From assembly GCA_049516395.1 (NCBI GenBank), contig JBEKTD010000001.1, forward strand, positions 124,001-188,000: a stretch of DNA of 64,000 bases. The letters run 5' to 3'. The notes under the pieces are model-generated. The model did not search any database and was not told where the DNA came from. It was given only the letters and a program-made list of their open reading frames with translations. Below are positions 52,170 to 60,167 of this stretch, in pieces (the first letter of the stretch is position 1; each line of letters begins with the position of its first letter). Source of the DNA: Fen-1362 sp049516395. GTDB taxonomy: Bacteria; Planctomycetota; Phycisphaerae; Sedimentisphaerales; Anaerobacaceae. The translations under genes were made by a program, and so were the position numbers.

Positions 52170-52240
52170 AAGCATTAATATTTAGATGACAGATTGGTTT
52201 GGTTCCGACAGGCGTAAACAAATATACAGGAGAATAGACG

Positions 52241-52969
52241 ATGTCACTCGGCGAAATAATAAGAAGCAAACGCGAGGAGCTGGGGCTGACGCTCGATGAG
52301 GTGGGCAGCCGGATAGGATTTTCGAAGCCGTATCTTTCGACGATAGAGACGGGCAAGGTGAGCAACCCGCCGAGCGATGAGCTTCTGCAAAAATTAGAGA
52401 AAGTCATAGGATTCGAGCCAGGAACGCTTTTGTATCTTGCGCACATGGAACGGATGCCCGCCGACGTTCGGGAAAGGGTCGAGACCGTCGAGGCGGAAAA
52501 CGAAAAATGGCGCCAGCTCAACAAAGACCCCGGGAAGAAGGACGATATTGCCAGCAAACCATCGCTTTCGCCCGGTCGGCTTGTCCCCATCATCAACAAG
52601 GTCGCCGCGGGATACCCGACTGATTTTAACGACCTCGATTACCCAGTCGGCGTCGCGGACGATTACATTCGCTGCCCGGACGTTCACGACCCCAACGCGT
52701 TTGCGGTGCGGGTTGTCGGCGATTCGATGGAGCCGAAATTCAAAGAGGGTGACATAATAGTATTTTCGCCGGCGGCTGAGGTGCGAAACGGCGACGATTG
52801 CTTCGTGCGGTTCTCAACGCCTCACGAGACGACTTTCAAGCGGGTGTTCTTCGAGGCCAGCGACACGGTAAGATTGCAGCCGAGGAACGAAAAGTATCCG
52901 CCCGTGATGATCGATGGCAAACGAATCAACGGTATTTATCGTGCAATCATAAGGCACGAAACGCTTTAG
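52241..52969 (+). CDS. XRE-family regulator with S24 (LexA/CI-like) peptidase domain
   Basis: 242 aa. Residues 1-65 are a helix-turn-helix (IIRSKREELGLTLDEVGSRI, FSKPYLSTIETGKVSNPP). Residues 110-235 are an S24 domain: NKVAAGYP at the expected Ala-Gly cleavage region, VVGDSMEPKFKEGDI (Ser nucleophile) and ETTFKRVFFE (catalytic Lys). Such proteins self-cleave on RecA activation or act as stress regulators. AGGAG precedes the ATG. It is 20 bases upstream of the RNase HII-like gene. Confidence 0.88.
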   Translation: MSLGEIIRSKREELGLTLDEVGSRIGFSKPYLSTIETGKVSNPPSDELLQKLEKVIGFEPGTLLYLAHMERMPADVRERVETVEAENEKWRQLNKDPGKKDDIASKPSLSPGRLVPIINKVAAGYPTDFNDLDYPVGVADDYIRCPDVHDPNAFAVRVVGDSMEPKFKEGDIIVFSPAAEVRNGDDCFVRFSTPHETTFKRVFFEASDTVRLQPRNEKYPPVMIDGKRINGIYRAIIRHETL

Positions 52970-52989
52970 CAAAGCAGGAGCAGTCACGG

Positions 52990-54033
52990 ATGGCGATACT
53001 GGTGGGGATAGACGAGGCGGGTTTCGGGCCGATTCTGGGGCCTCTGGTGGTCTCGTCGAGCGCATTCCGTGTTCCGGATAATCTTGTATGGGCGAACCAC
53101 TGGGATATTTTGCACGCAAGTGTCTCCGATAAACGCACCTCGCTTAAAGGCCGACTGCTTATCGTTGACAGCAAAAAGGCCTTCACAAGGACCATTGGTA
53201 TTAAGTATCTCAGGCGAACCGTATTGGCGACGTTGAAACACTTAGGCAGTGAGCCGAAAAACCTAACCGACCTCATATCAACGCTTTGCCCGGATTGCCT
53301 TGACCATATCGCCGAGTACCCGTGGTATAAAAAAGCAGGCGATTATCAGCTGGGCCCAGATGCGGCGGATATTGGTATCGCGGTTTCAATGTTGCGGGCC
53401 GACCTTGCCAATCAGCATATCGAGTTATTAGGATTAAAGAGCCGATGCCTTGAAGTCGCGCATTACAACCGGATGGTAACAGCGGTCGATAACAAGGCGA
53501 AGGTGCTTTTTACCGCCGTCGCGGAGCTAATGCAGTCGGCTATTGATGCTTTCCCAAACGATGACCTCGATATCGTAATCGACCGTCAGGGCGGACGAAG
53601 TCACTATCAACGGCAATTACAACTGATGTTCGGTGAATCGCAACTGCGCATCATTCACGAAGACCAAGACAGAAGCAGTTACGAGTTGACGGAAAAAAAT
53701 ATTACCACAGAGCACGCTGAGAACGCGAAGAATAATTATAAAACAAACTCTGCGAACTCTGCGGTCTCCGCGGTAAAACAAGTCAGGCGTGTGCGGGTTC
53801 ATTTTGTCGTCGGAGCGGACGGCAAATTCCTGCCCGTCTCGCTTGCCTCGATTGTCTGCAAATACCTCCGCGAGGTCCTCGTCGAGAACATCAATAATTA
53901 CTTCCTCAGTTTTAATCCCGCGATAAAGCCGACTGCCGGCTACTGGCAGGATGGCCTGCGCTTCATCGAAGACATCAAAACACATATCCCGAACTTGAGT
54001 TTCAACGCAAATCAACTTATAAGGTGTCGGTAA
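52990..54033 (+). CDS. RNase HII-like protein with an in-frame palindromic insert
   Basis: 347 aa from the ATG at 52990, which has AGGAG 9 bases upstream; a longer frame begins inside the S24 gene. The N-terminus AILVGIDEAGFGPILGPLVV is the RNase HII start (DEAG motif). Later acidic motifs are DLDIVIDRQGGRSHY and VRVHFVVGADGKFLPVSL. It is longer than bacterial RNase HII (about 200 aa) and may be a distinct clade. Codons 238-263 come from a palindromic repeat (53702-53776) that keeps the frame. The gene overlaps no neighbour but runs 14 bases short of mdh. Confidence 0.75.
   Translation: MAILVGIDEAGFGPILGPLVVSSSAFRVPDNLVWANHWDILHASVSDKRTSLKGRLLIVDSKKAFTRTIGIKYLRRTVLATLKHLGSEPKNLTDLISTLCPDCLDHIAEYPWYKKAGDYQLGPDAADIGIAVSMLRADLANQHIELLGLKSRCLEVAHYNRMVTAVDNKAKVLFTAVAELMQSAIDAFPNDDLDIVIDRQGGRSHYQRQLQLMFGESQLRIIHEDQDRSSYELTEKNITTEHAENAKNNYKTNSANSAVSAVKQVRRVRVHFVVGADGKFLPVSLASIVCKYLREVLVENINNYFLSFNPAIKPTAGYWQDGLRFIEDIKTHIPNLSFNANQLIRCR
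53702..53776. repeat. Palindromic repeat inserted in a coding sequence
   Basis: The ends TTACCACAGAG (53702-53712) and CTCCGCGGTAA (53766-53776) are near-complementary. Between them run CACGCTGAG, AACGCGAAG and, on the other arm, CTCTGCGAACTCTGCGG. It is 75 bases long, exactly 25 codons. It is related to the CCACAGAG intergenic repeats at 2368 and 13103. The encoded peptide (TTEHAENAKNNYKTNSANSA) is unlike the rest of the protein. Confidence 0.75.
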
Positions 54034-54047
54034 AAAAGGAGAATATC

Positions 54048-54980
54048 GTGAGCATCAACAAAATAACAGTCGTAGGTGCGGGAAACGTCGGAGCAACAAC
54101 AGCGCATATCGCGGCCTCGCGCAAACTGGGTGACATTGTTCTTATAGATATCGTAAAAGGATTAGCAGAGGGCAAAGCCCTCGATATGTCAGAAGCAGAC
54201 CCGGTGCAGGGTTATAGCTGCCGGATAACAGGCACGACAGATTGGGCAGCCGCACAGAATAGCTCAATTGTCGTAATCACAAGTGGCCTTGCGCGAAAGC
54301 CGGGGATGAGCAGGGATGATTTGCTCGCAAAGAACGTCCAGATTGTTAAAGACGTCAGCGAAAAGGTCGCCAAATACTGCCCCAACGCAATCGTCATCGT
54401 CGTATCGAACCCCCTCGACGCGATGGTATATGTCGCGTCGAAGGTTACTGGTTTTGCGAAGAACAGGGTAATGGGAATGGCGGGAGCTTTGGACGTTGCG
54501 AGATTCTGCCATTTCGTCGCAACGGAATTAAACGTGAGCAGCGAGGACATAAGCGGGATACTAATGGGCGGCCACGGCGACGATATGGTCCCGCTGCCCC
54601 GGTTCACAACAGTCGCGGGAATACCTATCACTGAGCTATTGCCCAAAGAGACAATCGCCCGGCTGATTGAACGCGCCAGAAAAGGCGGCATCGAAATCGT
54701 TGACCTGCTCGGCTCAAGCGCGTATTACGCACCGGCCGCGGGAGTCGTAAAAATGGCGGAGGCGATTACGACCGATAGCCACAGTGTGATTCCCTGCTGC
54801 GCATATTGCCAGAAGGAATACAGCGTAGGCGGTTATTTCGTTGGCGTCCCCACGGTGCTTGGCAAAGCAGGCATCGAAAAAATCGTCGAGTTAAATCTCA
54901 ACGCCGATGAGCGCAAGGAATTAGATGTCTCGGTCAGCCACGTCAAAGATCTCGTCGCCAAGGTTGACAAGTTGCTTTAA
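54048..54980 (+). CDS. mdh: Malate dehydrogenase
   Basis: 310 aa from the GTG at 54048, with AAGGAG 7 bases upstream; an ATG at 54024 overlaps the previous gene. Motifs: ITVVGAGNVGATTAH (NAD), VLIDIVKGLAEGKALD (Asp for NAD), ITSGLARKPGMSRDDLL (substrate Arg), VVSNPLDAMVY, and GGHGDDMVPLPRF (catalytic His). This matches LDH-like (type III) malate dehydrogenases of about 310 aa. It interconverts malate and oxaloacetate. Confidence 0.93.
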   Translation: MSINKITVVGAGNVGATTAHIAASRKLGDIVLIDIVKGLAEGKALDMSEADPVQGYSCRITGTTDWAAAQNSSIVVITSGLARKPGMSRDDLLAKNVQIVKDVSEKVAKYCPNAIVIVVSNPLDAMVYVASKVTGFAKNRVMGMAGALDVARFCHFVATELNVSSEDISGILMGGHGDDMVPLPRFTTVAGIPITELLPKETIARLIERARKGGIEIVDLLGSSAYYAPAAGVVKMAEAITTDSHSVIPCCAYCQKEYSVGGYFVGVPTVLGKAGIEKIVELNLNADERKELDVSVSHVKDLVAKVDKLL

Positions 54981-55010
54981 TATCGCAGGTTGTATCAATA
55001 ATGATTTAGT

Positions 55011-55493
55011 ATGAAACCAGTGAATATCATCAAGCTGGTGATATCCTGTGCCGTGCCGTTTCTCATCGGCCTTATGGGTTCGCTTTTCACAACAGCCGAC
55101 ACGCTCGGCAACTGGTACGCCGATCTCGATAAGCCCTTCTTTAATCCGCCTAACTGGATTTTCGGCCCCGTCTGGGCAACGCTTTATATTATGATGGGTA
55201 TCTCCGCGTATCTGGTCTGGCAAAAAGATATTAACAGCAAAGCCGTCCGCATTGTCCTTGTCTGTTTTATCGTTCAGCTTTTCCTCAACGCAATCTGGAC
55301 TCCCTTATTCTTCGGCTTACATTCCCCGCTGCTTGGCCTTATCGATATCGTTCTGTTGCTGAATGCTATTATTGTGACTGTTTTTGCTTTCTTCCAAATC
55401 TCACGCCCTGCCGCTTTGCTTCTTATCCCATATCTCGCCTGGGTTTCATTCGCAACTATCCTCAACGCCTCGATATATCTTCTGAATCGTTAA
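55011..55493 (+). CDS. tspO: TspO/MBR family membrane protein
   Basis: 160 aa with five membrane helices. TspO motifs: WYADLDKPFFNPPNWIFGPV (helix 1-2 loop) and ATLYIMMGISAYLVW, then the aromatic-rich AIWTPLFFGLHSPLLGLI and LAWVSFATILNASIYLLNR at the end. The family binds porphyrins and cholesterol-like ligands and affects tetrapyrrole handling or stress. No ribosome-binding site is obvious. It lies 30 bases after mdh. Confidence 0.92.
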   Translation: MKPVNIIKLVISCAVPFLIGLMGSLFTTADTLGNWYADLDKPFFNPPNWIFGPVWATLYIMMGISAYLVWQKDINSKAVRIVLVCFIVQLFLNAIWTPLFFGLHSPLLGLIDIVLLLNAIIVTVFAFFQISRPAALLLIPYLAWVSFATILNASIYLLNR

Positions 55494-55651
55494 TGCCTGT
55501 CTTGATAGCGTTTAACGGGCTGGGCTGATGACCCGAAGATTTACATCGCTTTTCTGAGATATAAGCATATAATATATGCAATGAGAGGATATATAGGAAC
55601 TGTGTTCATGAGGACTTTTTCGACAACCCGTAAGTTTTAGGAGGAGTACAG

Positions 55652-57502
55652 ATGAAAAGGCATTCAATTCTCTTAGCGGTAACGGCTTTATTACTATCTA
55701 TTGCGGCCGTCACACGGGCAGATAATGTGTTCATGCTGAAAGATATAAATCCCGGCTCAGGAAGCTCAAGCCCCGGCTATATGTTAGATGTGAACGGCAC
55801 GTTATTTTTCTACGCCACCGACGGCACACACGGTGATGAACTGTGGAAAAGTGACGGGACAGCGGCCGGAACAGTAATGGTGAAAGATATAAATCCCGGT
55901 TCAGGAAGCTCAGACCCCGTGTGGTATCTGACAGATGTGAACGGCACGTTATTTTTCGACGCCAGCGACGGCATACACGGCCGTGAACTGTGGAAAAGCG
56001 ACGGGACAGCAGCCGGGACAGTAATGGTAAAGGATATAAATCCTGGTTCAGGAGACTCAATCCTCACGGATCTGGATAGGATAGACGTAAACGGCACGTT
56101 ATTTTTCGGAGCCACTGACGGCATACACGGCTATGAACTGTGGAAAAGCGACGGGACAGCGGAGGGCACAGTAATGGTGAAAGATATATCTCCCGGTTCA
56201 AGAAGCTCACTTCCTATGCATCTGATAAATGTGAACGGCACATTATTTTTTGCGGCCGGCGACGGCACCCACGGCGAGGAACTGTGGAAAAGCGACGGAA
56301 CAGCGGAAGGCACAGTAATGGTAAAAGATATAAATCCAGGTTCAGGAAACTCAGAGCCCGGTTATCTGGCAAATGTGAATGGCACGTTATTTTTTGGGGC
56401 CTACGACGGCACAAACGGCTATGAACTGTGGAAAAGCGACGGGACAGCGACCGGGACAGTAATGGTAAAAGATATAAATCCAGGTTCAGGAAACTCATGG
56501 CCCGGGCCACTGATAAATATAAACGGCACGTTATTTTTCTGGGCCAGCGACAGCACAAACGGCCGTGAACTGTGGAAAAGCGACGGGACAGCGACCGGGA
56601 CAATATTGGTAAAAGATATAAATCCGGGTTCTGGAAGTTCAGACCCCTATTATCTGATAAATATGAACGGCACGTTATTTTTCTCAGCCGATGACGGTAC
56701 AAACGGCCGGGAACTGTGGAAAAGCGACGGGACGGTGGCCGGGACAGTAATGGTGAAAGATATATGGCCCGGCTCAGGAGGCTCGAGCCCCTACAATCTG
56801 ACAAATGTGAACAGCACGTTATTTTTCAACGCTAACGATGGCACATATGGCTGGGAACTGTGGAAAAGCGATGGGACAGAGGCCGGGACAATAATGGTTA
56901 AAGATATATATCCCGGCTCAGGAAGCTCAGGTCCCGGCTCTATGATATATGTGAACGGCACGTTATTTTTCGCTGCTAACGACGGCACAAACGGCTCTGA
57001 ACTGTGGGTGGATTTATTAAACGATGAGTGCTCTGGCGCTGCGCAAATTCAGTTGGGACAAATTTATTATGGTTCAAACTACAACGCAGAAGGAAATGAT
57101 ATTACAAGTTGTGCTTATAACGACTCTAATGATATATGGTATTATTTCCAGCCCCGGACAGCAGGCGAATATACCATTGCGGTAAACAGCGATGAATTTG
57201 ACACAACCCTTGCCATCTTTAACGCCTGCGGCGGAAACGAACTTGCATGTAATGACGATTACTATATGACGACCGATTCTCAAATTAGTTACAATATGGT
57301 AAAAGGCAAACGTTATTACATACGCGTGGCTGGTTTTGAAGGTCAGCAGGGAAGTTTCAGGCTTTCTGTCAGCGCCGGCAAATGCACGGGATATTCAATG
57401 GGCGACCTTAACGGCGACTGCAAAGTGGATATGCTTGATTTTGCCATAATGGCCTCTGAATGGCTTACCTGTAATAAAACACCGCCGGAGTCATGCTTGT
57501 GA
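55652..57502 (+). CDS. ELWxxDGT-repeat secreted protein with PPC and dockerin-like ends
   Basis: 616 aa. Signal peptide: ILLAVTALLLSIAAVTRA. Residues 25-450 hold eight copies of a unit of about 49 aa with the words VKDINPGSG, NGTLFF and ELWKSDGT; the ninth copy ends at ELWVDLL. The DNA repeat is about 145 bases and well conserved. Residues 455-575 are a pre-peptidase C-terminal (PPC)-like domain (CAYNDSNDIWYYFQPRTAGE). The end (MGDLNGDCKVDMLDFAIMAS) is dockerin-like. Probably a beta-propeller on the cell surface. AGGAGGAG precedes the ATG. Confidence 0.88.
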   Translation: MKRHSILLAVTALLLSIAAVTRADNVFMLKDINPGSGSSSPGYMLDVNGTLFFYATDGTHGDELWKSDGTAAGTVMVKDINPGSGSSDPVWYLTDVNGTLFFDASDGIHGRELWKSDGTAAGTVMVKDINPGSGDSILTDLDRIDVNGTLFFGATDGIHGYELWKSDGTAEGTVMVKDISPGSRSSLPMHLINVNGTLFFAAGDGTHGEELWKSDGTAEGTVMVKDINPGSGNSEPGYLANVNGTLFFGAYDGTNGYELWKSDGTATGTVMVKDINPGSGNSWPGPLININGTLFFWASDSTNGRELWKSDGTATGTILVKDINPGSGSSDPYYLINMNGTLFFSADDGTNGRELWKSDGTVAGTVMVKDIWPGSGGSSPYNLTNVNSTLFFNANDGTYGWELWKSDGTEAGTIMVKDIYPGSGSSGPGSMIYVNGTLFFAANDGTNGSELWVDLLNDECSGAAQIQLGQIYYGSNYNAEGNDITSCAYNDSNDIWYYFQPRTAGEYTIAVNSDEFDTTLAIFNACGGNELACNDDYYMTTDSQISYNMVKGKRYYIRVAGFEGQQGSFRLSVSAGKCTGYSMGDLNGDCKVDMLDFAIMASEWLTCNKTPPESCL

Positions 57503-57568
57503 CAGGATTATTGAAAAATATCTCACTGGTTCTCTTCAACCGCTGATTATTTTTTTCAAAAATAGCTG

Positions 57569-57596
57569 TTGCAAAGCCGACGATATGCCGTATAAT
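57569..57596 (+). promoter_or_regulatory. Promoter of the leucine operon
   Basis: TTGCAA (57569-57574), 16 bases, then TATAAT (57591-57596). The leader-peptide ATG follows 9 bases after the -10. The sequence from 57503 to 57568 shows no gene. Confidence 0.6.
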
Positions 57597-57605
57597 ATAA
57601 TTAGT

Positions 57606-57686
57606 ATGACTAAGAGCTTTACAAATTTTGTAGTTCCCGCCGGGCTAATCGCCCTCGCTCTTATTCTGCGCCGTCAAGGCGCATAA
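57606..57686 (+). CDS. Candidate leucine leader peptide
   Basis: 26 codons: MTKSFTNFVVPAG, then LIALALIL, then RRQGA and TAA. The four Leu codons are CTA, CTC, CTT and CTG, one of each. A 6-bp hairpin (TGCGCC/GGCGCA) overlaps the last codons, and a second (TGCCC/GGGCA) lies near 57750. It sits 123 bases before leuA and could sense leucyl-tRNA by attenuation. No Shine-Dalgarno is present; translation would be leaderless. The hairpins lack a T run, so a classical terminator is not obvious. Confidence 0.4.
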   Translation: MTKSFTNFVVPAGLIALALILRRQGA

Positions 57687-57809
57687 AAAAATAGTACCAC
57701 AATTCGATTTCCTATTTTCAATCTTTAAACAAAGCGGTAGCTTTTCTGCCCGTTTTAGGGCATAATGGTTGCCTAACTTCCGACAGTATAAGAACTTGGA
57801 GATAATAAG

Positions 57810-59372
57810 ATGCAGGACAAAGTGATAATATTCGACACGACCTTACGTGACGGCGAACAGGCGCCCGGCGCATCGCTTTCGGTGGCTGAAAAGCTCGAAA
57901 TTGCCCAGCAATTGGCGCTTTTGGGCGTGGATGTCATCGAAGCGGGTTTCCCGGTCTCATCGCCCGCACAGTTTGACGCGACAAAGCTTATAGCAGAACA
58001 GGTAAAGAACTCGACGATTTGCGGCCTTGCCCGCGCTCACGAAGCCGATATCGCCTCGGCAGGCAAGGCGCTTGCGCCCGCGAAGAAACGACGCATACAC
58101 ACGTTTATCGCGACAAGCCCGATTCATATGAAGCACAAGCTCAACAAGACTCCCGCTGAGGTGCTGAAGATGGCTGTCGCGGCTGTGAAATTAGCGAAAA
58201 CATTCACCGATGACGTTGAGTTTTCGCCTGAGGACGCCTGTCGCAGCGAGATGCCGTTTTTGATTGAGATTTTGACCGCCGTGATTGAAGCCGGCGCAAC
58301 GACGCTGAACATCCCGGATACTGTGGGCTATGTATTGCCTTACGAATACGGCCAGATTATCGCACAGCTTGTCGCCGGTGTCCCCGGTATCGACAAGACG
58401 GTAATCAGCACTCACTGTCATAACGACCTCGGACAAGCGGTTGCAAATTCGTTAGCAGGCGTGAGAAACGGCGCAAGGCAGGTGGAATGCTCGATAAACG
58501 GACTTGGCGAGCGGGCGGGAAATGCCGCGCTCGAAGAAGTTGTGATGGCGATACATACCAGGCCCGACTTCTTTACAAAAGCAGCGGGTGGAAAACCGGT
58601 TACGACCGGCATCAGGACAACTGAGATTTACCGGACGAGCCAGCTTGTGTCGCGCCTGACGGGATTTGTCATCCAGCCGAACAAAGCGATTGTCGGCGCC
58701 AATGCCTTTGCGCACGAATCGGGTGTGCACGTGGACGGCGTATTAAAGGAACGAAAGACATACGAAATAATGACGCCTGAAACGATAGGGCTTGCCGGCT
58801 CAAGAATGGTGCTTGGCAGGCATACGGGCAGGCACGGGTTCACGGACCATTGTAAGAAACTCGGCTACAAGCTCAGCAAGGATGAAGTAGAGCATGCTTA
58901 CAATCGGTTTTTGCAGGTGGCGGACAAGAAAAAAGAGGTGTTCGACGAGGACCTTGTTGCGATTATCGATGATGAGGTGCGTGCGGTCGAGCATACCTTT
59001 ACGCTTGAGTATTTACGGGTGCTCATCGAGACGGGCAATGCGCCGACGGCATCTGTGAAGATAAAAACCAAAGGCGAAGTTAAAGAGGCACAGGCCGATG
59101 GCGATGGTCCTGTTGATGCCGCCTATAACGCGATACGTGAGGCGACTGGTTTCTCGCCGAAGTTAGAGAGCTATTCGATACGCGCGGTTACAAGCGGCAA
59201 AGAAGCCCTTGGCGAAGCGACGGTGAAGATAAAAACCGACGGCAGAACGTTTGTAGGCAGAGGCATCTCGACGGATATTATCGAGGCAAGCGCAAAGGCG
59301 TATATTGACGCGATTAACAGAATGGTCGGCAAAGCCGGCGCTGAAGAGCCGGGAGCCAAAGCGGAACTGTAA
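57810..59372 (+). CDS. leuA: 2-isopropylmalate synthase
   Basis: 520 aa, full length. The TIM barrel shows IIFDTTLRDGEQAPGASL, VDVIEAGFPVSS, HTFIATSPIHMKHKL and STHCHNDLGQAVANSLAG (metal His-x-His). FAHESGVHVDGVLK begins the linker. The C-terminal leucine-binding regulatory domain (residues 390-505) is present (SYSIRAVTSGKEALGEATVK). It catalyses the first committed step of leucine synthesis. GGAG precedes the ATG. Confidence 0.95.
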   Translation: MQDKVIIFDTTLRDGEQAPGASLSVAEKLEIAQQLALLGVDVIEAGFPVSSPAQFDATKLIAEQVKNSTICGLARAHEADIASAGKALAPAKKRRIHTFIATSPIHMKHKLNKTPAEVLKMAVAAVKLAKTFTDDVEFSPEDACRSEMPFLIEILTAVIEAGATTLNIPDTVGYVLPYEYGQIIAQLVAGVPGIDKTVISTHCHNDLGQAVANSLAGVRNGARQVECSINGLGERAGNAALEEVVMAIHTRPDFFTKAAGGKPVTTGIRTTEIYRTSQLVSRLTGFVIQPNKAIVGANAFAHESGVHVDGVLKERKTYEIMTPETIGLAGSRMVLGRHTGRHGFTDHCKKLGYKLSKDEVEHAYNRFLQVADKKKEVFDEDLVAIIDDEVRAVEHTFTLEYLRVLIETGNAPTASVKIKTKGEVKEAQADGDGPVDAAYNAIREATGFSPKLESYSIRAVTSGKEALGEATVKIKTDGRTFVGRGISTDIIEASAKAYIDAINRMVGKAGAEEPGAKAEL

Positions 59373-59410
59373 GAAAAGCAAAAATCAAAATGTAAAAGGC
59401 AAAAAGCAGT

Positions 59411-60070
59411 ATGGGCAAGAGTAAAGCATGGACAATTAAAAGAATCGCTTTTTGGACCTTAATACTTACAGCCGCAGCGGTTTTCGTGGCTGTATTACAA
59501 TATTTCAAAAATACCGAAGGTAATGTAACTGTTCATAGTAAGAACGGTGTAACCGTGGTTGGGGATAACGCTAATTTGACCGTTGATCAAAGAACGGGTA
59601 TCGACCCGAATGAATACCGCTCATTAGCGGAAGAGAAAGGACGAACCGACGAGAAAATTGCAAAACTGAAAGAAGAGATGCGTGAAATTGACGCTACTAA
59701 GCACGACGACCTACTGAAGCGGTATTCTCTGGGTTACATATTGTTTTACATTGACCATACAAATATGGTTATTCCATACGAAAGCCACATCAAAACGGAA
59801 TGTGCAGTAGATATATCGGAATCGAAAGTTGTTTATATTGGTGAAAAGGGTATTGATATTGAACTTCCGAATATTGAGTGTAAAGGCGGACCTACAATAA
59901 TCGAGTGTATTTGTGGAATCAAACGTGAAATTGGTCAACAAACCCCAATTTTTGGTCACTTTCATGGGATTCAAATGTATTCAGAGATGCTTGTTGACCA
60001 CGGAGATAGTTTCGTGTGTGTGCTTGGATTTGCAACATATCCACCGATGGATAGGAAAGAAAAAAGTTAA
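59411..60070 (+). CDS. Membrane-anchored coiled-coil protein, unknown
   Basis: 219 aa, family not recognised. One membrane helix (IAFWTLILTAAAVFVAVL) is followed by a short beta-like stretch (GNVTVHSKNGVTVVGDNANL), a coiled coil (EEKGRTDEKIAKLKEEMREI) and a globular C-terminal domain with five Cys. Its base composition is more AT-rich than the leu genes around it. It sits between leuA and leuC without a clear ribosome-binding site, so it may be a later insertion in the operon. Confidence 0.55.
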   Translation: MGKSKAWTIKRIAFWTLILTAAAVFVAVLQYFKNTEGNVTVHSKNGVTVVGDNANLTVDQRTGIDPNEYRSLAEEKGRTDEKIAKLKEEMREIDATKHDDLLKRYSLGYILFYIDHTNMVIPYESHIKTECAVDISESKVVYIGEKGIDIELPNIECKGGPTIIECICGIKREIGQQTPIFGHFHGIQMYSEMLVDHGDSFVCVLGFATYPPMDRKEKS

Positions 60071-60113
60071 AAGAAAAAATATAAAGATAAACGAGAAGAA
60101 ACTATGGGTATGA

Positions 60114-60139
60114 CCCTCCTTCGCTAAAGCTACGGAGGG
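60114..60139. repeat. Hairpin between the inserted gene and leuC
   Basis: CCCTCC (60114-60119) pairs with GGAGGG (60134-60139), with GCT/AGC inside. There is no T run. Similar CCTTCGCTAAAGC-type palindromes are familiar as scattered intergenic repeats. Confidence 0.45.
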
Positions 60140-60167
60140 CAGGCAATACGAGATAAGGATTAACATT

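Noticed and set aside
55581..55640. 19-codon frame before the ELWxxDGT gene
   Set aside because: No ribosome-binding site and no recognisable pattern.
55730..57010. Regular DNA repeat that could suggest a CRISPR or satellite array
   Set aside because: The period of about 145 bases is in frame and encodes the ELWxxDGT protein repeat.
57667..57694. Hairpin with A run after the Leu leader frame as an intrinsic terminator
   Set aside because: On the plus strand it is followed by A residues, not T, and on the minus strand the T run is on the wrong side.
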